Assembly: GCF_000517125.1 (NCBI RefSeq)
Contig: NZ_KI912155.1
Span: 3,150,034 to 3,214,033, forward strand
Reading direction: 5' to 3'
DNA length: 64,000 nt
Origin: Arthrobacter sp. MA-N2
Lineage (GTDB): Bacteria > Actinomycetota > Actinomycetes > Actinomycetales > Micrococcaceae
A program made the translations under genes and the position numbers. Position 1 is the stretch's first letter; every line of letters starts with the position of its first letter. Under the pieces are notes generated by a model, which saw only the letters and a program-made list of their open reading frames with translations, did no database searches and had not been told where the DNA came from. Shown here piece after piece: positions 56,813-64,000 of this stretch.

Positions 56813-57760
56813 ATGGAACAAGTGGACTCCAACCACTCCCCCGAACCCGCACCAGCCTCCACCCGGGAGTTCTTCAGCAAGGCACTGGCTTCCAGGACCA
56901 GCGCCTCGGACATCGACCTCGACGGCAGCAATGTGGCTTATTGGTGCTACGAACCGGTCACTCTAACCACGGAGACACGAACCATACTGGTCATCCACGG
57001 CTTCCGCGGCGACCACCACGGACTGTTGCGGGTAGTGGACCATCTGCCCGAGATGCGGATCATCATGCCGGACCTCCCCGGCTTTGGCAGCTCGGAGCCA
57101 TTCGCAGGCGATCCCCACACCGTGGAGCGCTACGGGAAGTTCATCACCGGTTTCATGGCGGCCTTGGATCTCGGATCGGACACGGTTCTCCTGGGGCATT
57201 CCTTCGGATCCATAGTCGCCAGCCATTTCGTCGCTGCAAACCCCGGTGCCGTGCGCCCCTTGATCCTGATCAATCCGATCGCGGCTCCCGCGCTTGAGGG
57301 GACCAAGGGCCTCATGACCAAACTGGCAGTTCTCTATTACCAGGTCTCCGCCGGCCTCCCGCGCCGGCTGGGCCTTGCCATGCTCCGCAGCCGCGTGATC
57401 GTTCGCATCATGAGTGCCGCGATGGCCAAAACCCGGGACAAGGAACTCCGGAACTTCGTCCATGGACAGCACGATGCGTACTTCTCCGCCTTCGCCGACC
57501 GCGCCAGCCTGCTGGAATCCTTCCGCGCCTCCGTGTCCAGCCATGTGGCCGAGGTCGCCGGGCAGCTGGACCTCCCCGTATTATTGGTGGCCGGGGAGAA
57601 GGACGAGATCGCGCTCCTCCGGGACCAGCACAAACTGATGGACGTCCTCCCGGACGGCAGGCTGGAAGTAATTCCCGACGTCGGGCACTTGATCCACTAC
57701 GAGACCCCGGCGCCGGCCGCGGCCGCCATCCGCAGCTTCCTGGAGGAACACCCCGCGTGA
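56813..57760 (+). CDS. Alpha/beta hydrolase
   Basis: The 315-residue protein has the alpha/beta hydrolase core: VIHGFRGDHHG oxyanion region, MPDLPGFGSSEP, nucleophile elbow GHSFGS with Ser (about 123), and a C-terminal catalytic-type GHLIHYE. It is not similar in loops to the pair at 19-21 kb. It follows the AKR by 10 nt and overlaps the glycosyltransferase start by 4 nt. The three genes are probably one operon; substrate unknown. Confidence 0.87.
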   Translation: MEQVDSNHSPEPAPASTREFFSKALASRTSASDIDLDGSNVAYWCYEPVTLTTETRTILVIHGFRGDHHGLLRVVDHLPEMRIIMPDLPGFGSSEPFAGDPHTVERYGKFITGFMAALDLGSDTVLLGHSFGSIVASHFVAANPGAVRPLILINPIAAPALEGTKGLMTKLAVLYYQVSAGLPRRLGLAMLRSRVIVRIMSAAMAKTRDKELRNFVHGQHDAYFSAFADRASLLESFRASVSSHVAEVAGQLDLPVLLVAGEKDEIALLRDQHKLMDVLPDGRLEVIPDVGHLIHYETPAPAAAAIRSFLEEHPA

Positions 57761-58842
57761 AGATCGTCATCGACGCCCGTTTTACCCGCACGGACCATCA
57801 TGACGGCATCAGCCGCTACGGCTCGAGCCTCATCGCGGCGACGTCCAAGATTGCGGATGTCACCATGCTGATCAGCGACAAACGCCAGTTGGCGCTCCTT
57901 CCCGACGTCCCCTACGTGCACATCAGCAGCCCGCTGTCTCCCCGTGAACTGTTCGTGGCGCGCGAAGTCAATAGGCTTGGGGCCGATGTTGTGGTTTGTC
58001 CCATGCAGACCATGGGAACCTGGGGACGCAAATACGGCTTGGTCCTCACCCTGCACGACCTCATCTACTACGAACACCCGGCTCCTCCGGGCTTCCTCCC
58101 TGCGCCGGTGCGGCTGCTCTGGCGGCTGTACCACAAGGCCTACTGGCCGCAGCGCCTGCTTCTCAACCGGGCAGACATCGTTGCCACCATCAGCCATACC
58201 ACCGAGTCGCTCATGGCCAAGTTCAATCTGACCCGCCGGCCGGTGCGGATCATTGGCAATGCCCCCCAGCCTGGCCAGTCGCCGCGGGATCCCGCAGCGG
58301 GTGCCGAGAAATCCTTGCTCTACATGGGCTCGTTCATGCCGTACAAGAACGTGGAGACCATGCTCCAGGGCATGGCTGAATTACCCGAGTTCACCCTGCA
58401 TCTGCTCAGCAGGATCACCCCCCAACGCCGTGCCGAGTTGGAACCCTTGGTTCCGCCGGGTGCACGGGTGGAGTTCCACAACGGCGTCACAGATGCCGAG
58501 TACGATTCGCTCTTGCTGCGGGCCACCGCCCTCATCAGCCTCTCCAAGGCAGAGGGCTACGGCCTGCCCTTGGTCGAGGCGATGGCGCTTGGCACTCCCG
58601 TGATCGCCAGCGACATTCCGATCTTCCGTGAAGTAGGCGGGGATGCCGTGAGCTATGTGCACCCGAACTCGGCTGCCGAATTTGCCGCGGCCGTCAAAGC
58701 CCTTGACGACGGAGAATTGTGGCGGGCCCGCTCACGACGGTCAGTGGAACGCGCGGCAGTCTTCAACTGGGATGAGTCAGCCCGTCAGCTTCTGGCCGTG
58801 GCCGAAGAGATCGTTGCGATGCGAGTCGGCAAGCGGCGCTAG
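57757..58842 (+). CDS. Glycosyltransferase family 4 protein
   Basis: A 361-residue GT-B enzyme. The N-terminal domain begins with MKIVIDARF and ends around 175; the C-terminal nucleotide-sugar domain has LLYMGSFMPYKNVETML and the GT4 signature SKAEGYGLPLVEAMALGTPVIASDIP with the two conserved glutamates. GTG 57757 overlaps the preceding stop (GTGA). Acceptor and donor are unknown; it could glycosylate a lipid or cell-surface polymer. Its stop shares the 4-nt sequence CTAG with the stop of priA on the opposite strand. Confidence 0.9.
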   Translation: MKIVIDARFTRTDHHDGISRYGSSLIAATSKIADVTMLISDKRQLALLPDVPYVHISSPLSPRELFVAREVNRLGADVVVCPMQTMGTWGRKYGLVLTLHDLIYYEHPAPPGFLPAPVRLLWRLYHKAYWPQRLLLNRADIVATISHTTESLMAKFNLTRRPVRIIGNAPQPGQSPRDPAAGAEKSLLYMGSFMPYKNVETMLQGMAELPEFTLHLLSRITPQRRAELEPLVPPGARVEFHNGVTDAEYDSLLLRATALISLSKAEGYGLPLVEAMALGTPVIASDIPIFREVGGDAVSYVHPNSAAEFAAAVKALDDGELWRARSRRSVERAAVFNWDESARQLLAVAEEIVAMRVGKRR

Positions 58843-60989
58843 AGGACGTCGACGCCGTCGAGCCGCAACTGTACGGGTCCTGACGTCCGCTTCGCCGCGC
58901 TGGCAGCCTTGACTGCCCGCATGGCCCGGGTGGCCTCGGCCGCGTGAGCGTACGGGATGAAGAACAGCGTCCGGACCTCCGGATCGCTCTCTTGCGTTGC
59001 TGCCCGCGACCCTGGTCCGCGCTGTGCCACGGGAGAGAGCGAAACCGGAGCCGGGCCGGCGGTGCGCAATTGGATGCCTTTGGCCAGGCTTTCCGTGAAG
59101 TGCACGACGTCGGCCCGCTGGCCCGTCACGGACGCGATCCGCACCGCAGGCGGCAACTGGAGTTCCTGCCGCAGTGCCAGCTCCCTTGAGGCGTACCCGG
59201 CCGCGTCCCAGCGCAACAAAGCCCCGGTCGCGGTAGTGTCGTCGGCCGTGATGACTACGAGCCCGCCTTCGCTGGCGGGCCGGACAAGTGCAGCCGCGTT
59301 AAACCAGCGACGCACGGTGTCTTCACCTGCACGCAGGTTTTCCCGGCGTAGGAGCGAATCACCGTCCAGGAGCAGGGCGGCAGCGTAACCCCCGGAAACA
59401 ACTGGTTCAGCGCCCACCGTGGCCACCACCAAGGCACCGGCATCCGGAACGGTGGCCTTGACCTGGTCTCCCGAAGACGTCACAACGGCCTTGCCCGGAA
59501 AGGCCCTTCCCAGCTCTTCCGCGGTACGGAGCACTCCGGCTGCGCCCCTGCGAAGCCGTCCACCACCGCACGTGCGACAACGCCATTCCGGGGCCGGGGC
59601 CGAGCACCAGCGGCACTGTGGCAGCGCCGACTGCCCGGCGATGGCAAGAGGGCCTTGGCAGTTGTTGCATCTGGCGGGTTCGCGGCAATCCTCGCAGACG
59701 AGGGACGGAGCGTACCCTGCCCGGGCGACCTGTACCAGGACGGGACCGCGCTCCAGTCCTTCCTTGGCAGCCCGCCAGGCGGCGCCAGGCAAGCGTGCGA
59801 TCCTGGCCAGAGGATCCCACTCCTGCTCGAAGCTGTCCGCGGTGTTGAGCACACGCGGCGTTTTGGCGCGGACCACGGTGCGCGGGGCTTCCACAGGCAC
59901 GGCCCAGCCCACCTCGACAAGCCGCTGGAGTTCAGTGCTGCGGCTATGCGCGGCCATGAGGCAGGCTGAGGATTCCTGTTCCGAACGCAAAAGCAGGATT
60001 TCCCTCGTGTGGGCGTAAGGAGCGCGCTGGTCAATGTGGAGGTCGTCGCCGTCGTCCCAGCACACCACGAGCCCGAGGTCCTGCACTGGAGCGTATGCCG
60101 CGGAACGTGTGCCGAAAGCCACCTTCGCCTCGCCGCTGAGGAGCCGAAGGTAGCTTCGGTACCGCGGTGTCTGGCCGTCATCGGCCGTCAGGCGGGCGAG
60201 GTCCGTATCGGGAAGGACACAGCGTAACGCCGCCTCCATGCGGTCGAGATCTCGGTAGTCGGGCACAACCACGACGGCGCCCCTCCCGGAAGAGCGGACC
60301 GCGGCTACCGCTGATGCCACCAGCTGCGGCCAGCCCGCAATCCCAAAACCCTGCACTGCGGTCAGGACAGCCCGAGGCGCGCCACCAGCGGCCAGGTGCT
60401 GCAGGTACGGGGCGCCGTTGGTATACGAAGCCCACGCCGATTGCCCCGCGGTGGAGGAAACGCGTGCGGACATGATGGATTCGACCGGCCCCTCGAAAAG
60501 GGACTCGCCGGACAGCAACGCCTTCTCGAGGCGTGCCACACGCGGCGGGATGGCGGTGCGGAGCACATCGCTCAAGGTCCCGGCGTAACGGGCCGCGACG
60601 CTGGAGGCAAGCTCCAGCAAGGCAGGAGTGAGCACGCTGAGCGGCGAAACCACTTTGAGAAGCGGATTCAGGGTGTGCCCTGCCTCCGACGATTCCGCAC
60701 GCTCCAGCACGTAGCCGTTGAGTTCCTGGCCGCTGAAGCGTACTTTGACCCGGACCCCCGCCGATGCACTGTCCGCGAACTCGGCCGGGACGCCGTAGTC
60801 GAAGGGCCGGTCCAAATGTGGCAAGGATGATTCGACCAGAACCCGCGCAACGGGGTTGATTGACGCGAGTGGCGGCCCACCGGCGTCGTTCGCTCGAGTG
60901 GGGAAGCCCTGCAACAAGGACGGCTGGCGGGCCGGCGAATGCACCGCCATGGCAAAGGGAAGCTGCGAATCATCGCTCATGCTTGTCAC
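58839..60989 (-). CDS. priA: Primosomal protein PriA, helicase-motif-deficient form
   Basis: PriA starts replication restart. The 716-residue protein has the N-terminal 3'-binding domain (VLVESSLPHLDRPFDYGVP) and a zinc-binding eight-cysteine region (CEDC, CNNC, CRWC, CRTC in the 440-490 area), followed by the C-terminal domain. The helicase core lacks Walker A (VQGFGIAGWPQ where others have GxTGSGKT) and the DEEH box (VCWDDGDD). It is therefore probably not an ATP-driven helicase, a trait of actinobacterial PriA. Part of the run rpoZ-coaBC-metK-priA. Confidence 0.9.
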   Translation of the reverse strand: MTSMSDDSQLPFAMAVHSPARQPSLLQGFPTRANDAGGPPLASINPVARVLVESSLPHLDRPFDYGVPAEFADSASAGVRVKVRFSGQELNGYVLERAESSEAGHTLNPLLKVVSPLSVLTPALLELASSVAARYAGTLSDVLRTAIPPRVARLEKALLSGESLFEGPVESIMSARVSSTAGQSAWASYTNGAPYLQHLAAGGAPRAVLTAVQGFGIAGWPQLVASAVAAVRSSGRGAVVVVPDYRDLDRMEAALRCVLPDTDLARLTADDGQTPRYRSYLRLLSGEAKVAFGTRSAAYAPVQDLGLVVCWDDGDDLHIDQRAPYAHTREILLLRSEQESSACLMAAHSRSTELQRLVEVGWAVPVEAPRTVVRAKTPRVLNTADSFEQEWDPLARIARLPGAAWRAAKEGLERGPVLVQVARAGYAPSLVCEDCREPARCNNCQGPLAIAGQSALPQCRWCSAPAPEWRCRTCGGGRLRRGAAGVLRTAEELGRAFPGKAVVTSSGDQVKATVPDAGALVVATVGAEPVVSGGYAAALLLDGDSLLRRENLRAGEDTVRRWFNAAALVRPASEGGLVVITADDTTATGALLRWDAAGYASRELALRQELQLPPAVRIASVTGQRADVVHFTESLAKGIQLRTAGPAPVSLSPVAQRGPGSRAATQESDPEVRTLFFIPYAHAAEATRAMRAVKAASAAKRTSGPVQLRLDGVDVL

Positions 60990-61085
60990 CTCCCTGGTTC
61001 GGCTCTTGAGTCAAGCCAAACACACACCACCGACAATCGGGCTCGGGCTGGCTGGGCTCGGGCTGACTGAGCTCCGGCGACGGGT

Positions 61086-62315
61086 TCAGGCGTTGAAGAA
61101 TTCCTTCAGCTCGTCCACGCGGTCCAGTCGTTCCCACGTGAAATCGGGCTCGTCGCGGCCGAAATGGCCGTGCGCCGCCGTCTTGGCGTAGATCGGGCGC
61201 TTGAGGTCAAGGGCATCGATGATGGCGCGGGGGCGGAGATCGAAGATCTCCGCAATCGCTTCGCTGATCTTGGCCGGGTCAACAGTCTCCGTGCCGAAGG
61301 TCTCGACGTACGTACCGACGGGACGCGCTTGCCCGATCGCGTAGGCGATCTGGATCTCCGCGCGCTTGGCCAATCCTGCCGCGACGACGTTCTTGGCTAC
61401 CCAGCGCATTGCGTAGGCGGCCGAACGGTCCACTTTCGACGGGTCCTTTCCGGAGAAGGCACCGCCGCCGTGGCGGGCAAAGCCTCCATAGGTGTCGACG
61501 ATGATCTTGCGGCCGGTCAGCCCGGCGTCCCCGACGGGTCCGCCGATGACGAATGCGCCGGCGGGGTTCAGGATGTTCGCGACGTGCGAAATGTCCAGAT
61601 TGGAAACCGCCAGGACGGGGTCGATGACGTGCGAGGCAAGATCCGCGCGCAGGCGATCCAGATGGGTTCCTTCGGCGTGCTGGCTGGAAATGACCACGGT
61701 TTCGACGGACACCGGCCGGTCGCCGTCGTATCCGACCGTCACTTGGGTCTTGCCGTCGGGACGCAAGTAGGCCAGCTCGCCGCTCTTGCGGACTACGGTG
61801 AGGCGCTCCGAAAGCCGGTGCGCAAGCCAAATGGGGGTAGGCATGTAGGACGGGGTTTCGTCGCTCGCGTAGCCGAACATGATGCCTTGGTCACCGGCAC
61901 CCTGCAGGTCGTAGTCGTCCTCCTGGCGGCCTTCCCGTGCTTCGAGGGAGTTGAAGACACCTCCAGCGATGTCGTTGGACTGCTGTCCGATGGAGACGGA
62001 CACGCCGCAACGTGCACCGTCGAAGCCGTTGGCGGAGGAGTCATAGCCAATTCCGAGGATGGTCTCGCGGACGATCTGCGGGATTTCGACGTACGCATCC
62101 GTGGTGACTTCGCCAGCCACGTGCACCAAGCCGGTGGTGGCCATGGTTTCAACCGCAACCCTGGACTCCGGATCTACCGCCAGGAGGGCGTCAAGGATCG
62201 CATCGCTGATCTGGTCGCAGATCTTGTCCGGGTGCCCTTCCGTAACGGACTCCGAAGTGAAGAGCCGGAGCTTGGACGGGTTTCCGTGGGATTCATGGTG
62301 CAGCGGTAAAGTCAC
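61086..62315 (-). CDS. metK: S-adenosylmethionine synthetase
   Basis: MetK makes SAM from methionine and ATP. The 409-residue protein shows [31 protein letters not shown], and the phosphate-binding [19 protein letters not shown] segments. GTG 62315 is the start. Length is normal. Followed by priA, 96 nt away; no riboswitch was seen in the 92-bp gap to coaBC. Confidence 0.97.
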   Translation of the reverse strand: MTLPLHHESHGNPSKLRLFTSESVTEGHPDKICDQISDAILDALLAVDPESRVAVETMATTGLVHVAGEVTTDAYVEIPQIVRETILGIGYDSSANGFDGARCGVSVSIGQQSNDIAGGVFNSLEAREGRQEDDYDLQGAGDQGIMFGYASDETPSYMPTPIWLAHRLSERLTVVRKSGELAYLRPDGKTQVTVGYDGDRPVSVETVVISSQHAEGTHLDRLRADLASHVIDPVLAVSNLDISHVANILNPAGAFVIGGPVGDAGLTGRKIIVDTYGGFARHGGGAFSGKDPSKVDRSAAYAMRWVAKNVVAAGLAKRAEIQIAYAIGQARPVGTYVETFGTETVDPAKISEAIAEIFDLRPRAIIDALDLKRPIYAKTAAHGHFGRDEPDFTWERLDRVDELKEFFNA

Positions 62316-62407
62316 TCGACTACCTTACTCGGTTGGGGCCGACCGGCTTCCGCCGTATGTCCCTGTGCTAAGGATGGACTAGCTAAGGATTGAGCCTCAT
62401 CCGGCGC

Positions 62408-63655
62408 CTAGCTGGCCGGGTGCACGCGGCTCAGTTCAGTACTGACCCGGTCAATGACGGCGGCAGCAACGTCGGATTTGGAACCGGCCGCAGACTGCGG
62501 CGCAGCGCCACGGCCCGAGAGAATGATCACAGAATTCCGGTCTTGTCCGAAGACACGTCCGACGCCGACCTGGTTGACCACCAAAAGGTCGCAGCCCTTG
62601 CGTTTCAGTTTGGCGGTGGCGTGCTGCAGCACGTCGCCGTCTTCGTCCCCGGTTTCAGCGGCAAATCCGACGATCAACTGGGTGGATGCTTCAGCGTCGC
62701 GGCGCACAACCAGTTCATGGAGGATGTCGGGGTTCTGCACAAGGTGCACTACCGGAGCGTCGCTGCCGTTGACCTTCTTGATCTTGGTACCCGAGACTTC
62801 AGCAGGACGGAAATCAGCGACCGCGGCGGCCATGATCACGACGTCGGAGCCGACGGCGGCTTTGAGCGCGGCATCGCGGAGTTCCAGAGCGGATTCAACC
62901 TGGATCAGCTCGACGCCTGCGGGTGGCTGGACATCCATGTGGGCGGCGAGAAACCGGACTTGTGCCCCGGCGTCAAGGGCCGCGGTGGCCAGCGCAACGC
63001 CCTGCTTGCCAGACGACCTGTTCCCCAGGAAGCGGACCGGATCCAGGGCTTCCCTGGTACCTCCCGCGGAAATGGTGACGGTTCGCCCCGACAGCGGCTT
63101 CACGCCAGCAGGCTGGGTTGCCGGCGAGGAGGTGTCGACCAAAGCCATAGCGGCTGCGAAGATCGCTTCCGGCTCGGGCAGCCTGCCGGGCCCGGAGTCC
63201 GCGCCTGTCAGCCGGCCCACTGCGGGTTCCAGGACGGTAATGCCCCGACTGCGCAGTGTTTCCACATTCGCCTGGGTGGCTTGGTTATGCCACATTTCGG
63301 TGTGCATCGCGGGGGCGAAAAGCACCGGGCCGTGGGCCATGAGGAGCGTGTTGGTGAGCAGATCCCCGGCTTGGCCGGTTGCGGCCTTGGCCAGCAGATC
63401 GGCAGTTGCCGGGGCAACCACGATGAGCTCGGCTTCGTGACCGAGCCGGACATGGTTGACCTTCTCCACGTCGTCAAAGACGCTGTTGCTCACCGGGTTG
63501 CCCGAAAGCGCCTCCCACGTAGCGACACCGACAAATCGGCTGGCGGCCTCCGTGGGGATTACCGTGACATGGTGTCCGGCCTCAGTAAAAAGCCGGAGGA
63601 GCGATGCAACCTTGTAGGCTGCGATCCCTCCCCCGACTCCGAGGACTATGCGCAC
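62408..63655 (-). CDS. coaBC: Bifunctional phosphopantothenoylcysteine decarboxylase / phosphopantothenate-cysteine ligase
   Basis: CoaBC does two steps of coenzyme A synthesis. The 415-residue protein has the CoaC flavoprotein domain (about 1-180, with FAPAMHTEMWHN containing the active-site region) and the CoaB ligase domain (about 190-415, with SAGGTREALDPVRFLGNRSSGKQG and AAAVADF). Start is GTG 63655. It lies 27 nt downstream of rpoZ, the usual gene order. Confidence 0.95.
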   Translation of the reverse strand: MRIVLGVGGGIAAYKVASLLRLFTEAGHHVTVIPTEAASRFVGVATWEALSGNPVSNSVFDDVEKVNHVRLGHEAELIVVAPATADLLAKAATGQAGDLLTNTLLMAHGPVLFAPAMHTEMWHNQATQANVETLRSRGITVLEPAVGRLTGADSGPGRLPEPEAIFAAAMALVDTSSPATQPAGVKPLSGRTVTISAGGTREALDPVRFLGNRSSGKQGVALATAALDAGAQVRFLAAHMDVQPPAGVELIQVESALELRDAALKAAVGSDVVIMAAAVADFRPAEVSGTKIKKVNGSDAPVVHLVQNPDILHELVVRRDAEASTQLIVGFAAETGDEDGDVLQHATAKLKRKGCDLLVVNQVGVGRVFGQDRNSVIILSGRGAAPQSAAGSKSDVAAAVIDRVSTELSRVHPAS

Positions 63656-63682
63656 GTGACCTCCGTCAACAAGCAGTCTGTA

Positions 63683-63943
63683 TTACTCTGCGGGTTCGAT
63701 GGGGGTGGAAACCAGCAGGCCTTCGTTGATCTCGCGCAGGGCGATCGAAAGCGACTTCTCGTTCAGCTTCGTGTCGACCAGCGGGCCAACGTACTCGAAG
63801 AGGCCCTCGTGCAGCTGGGCGTAGTAGGCGTTGATCTGACGCGCGCGCTTGGCGCCGAAAATCACCAGACCGTACTTCGAATCGGCGGCAGCAAGCAGCT
63901 CGTCGATCGGCGGGTTGATGATGCCTTCAAGGTTCGTGGACAC
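63683..63943 (-). CDS. rpoZ: DNA-directed RNA polymerase omega subunit
   Basis: The small omega subunit helps assemble RNA polymerase. The 86-residue protein has the family's [17 protein letters not shown] segment and the C-terminal [16 protein letters not shown] 63943 has GGAG 6 nt upstream. Typically follows gmk, whose end probably lies at or beyond the right edge of the window. Confidence 0.93.
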   Translation of the reverse strand: MSTNLEGIINPPIDELLAAADSKYGLVIFGAKRARQINAYYAQLHEGLFEYVGPLVDTKLNEKSLSIALREINEGLLVSTPIEPAE

Positions 63944-64000
63944 GAATTCTCCAAATTCTAACGGGCTGACTAGTGCTAGCGCTCAGCGCTGGTGCGGGGT

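Noticed and set aside
61990..62407. SAM riboswitch for metK
   Set aside because: The gap upstream of metK is only 92 bp and no SAM-type core helices could be drawn.
63944..64000. C-terminus of gmk at the right edge
   Set aside because: On the minus strand the edge could end a frame with TPHQR and TGA at 63983-63985, but two other frames also stop here, so the five visible codons cannot be assigned.

Overview
The window is a stretch of core chromosome from a high-GC actinobacterium. It most likely belongs to the Micrococcaceae (Arthrobacter / Paenarthrobacter / Pseudarthrobacter group). Evidence for this is the split ctaE-qcrCAB / ctaCDF respiratory locus, the DUF3043, DUF3054 and DUF3097 proteins, a PriA without helicase motifs, frequent GTG/TTG starts, and several genes whose start codon lies 6-7 nt after a TAnnnT -10 box (probable leaderless mRNAs). 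The species call is inference. No tRNA, rRNA, CRISPR array, prophage or insertion sequence was found.

Left part (1-16 kb). A truncated APC-type permease, a VOC-fold protein, DUF3054, a stand-alone AsnC/Lrp ligand-binding domain and trpD come first. The aerobic respiratory chain follows in two blocks facing each other: ctaE-qcrC-qcrA-qcrB on the plus strand and ctaC-ctaD-ctaF on the minus strand, together a bc1-aa3 type system. Between them sit a DasR/NagR-like GntR regulator and ptsH (HPr), divergent around a perfect GGTCTAGACC palindrome. erpA (Fe-S carrier), an M20 dipeptidase and DUF3043 follow.

Middle (16-42 kb). pyrD; a KstD-like flavoprotein with two tandem paralogous alpha/beta hydrolases; uppS, recO and leuA with a Leu leader peptide; an M13 metallopeptidase and an LCP-family cell-wall ligase. 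Next is the conserved ribosome/RNA/stress run (in transcription order hrcA with CIRCE, dnaJ, rsmE; phoH, ybeY, a CorC-like protein, era), interrupted by a divergent GerMN-type lipoprotein gene with an apparent ATC start. DUF3097, DUF4870, hemW, lepA, a solitary PemK-like protein and rpsT follow.

Right part (42-64 kb). holA-comEC-comEA and a DegV protein; leuS behind an attenuator with a three-Leu leader peptide; the glpD-glpF-glpK glycerol operon with a divergent SorC-type regulator; an aldo/keto reductase - hydrolase - glycosyltransferase unit; and priA, metK, coaBC and rpoZ.

The most interesting signals are regulatory: two leucine-sensing leaders (leuA, leuS), the dre-like operator at ptsH, two palindromic structures in the 362-bp gap upstream of leuS, and the apparent ATC start codon. 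The least explained gene sets are the KstD-like/hydrolase cluster and the AKR/hydrolase/glycosyltransferase unit.
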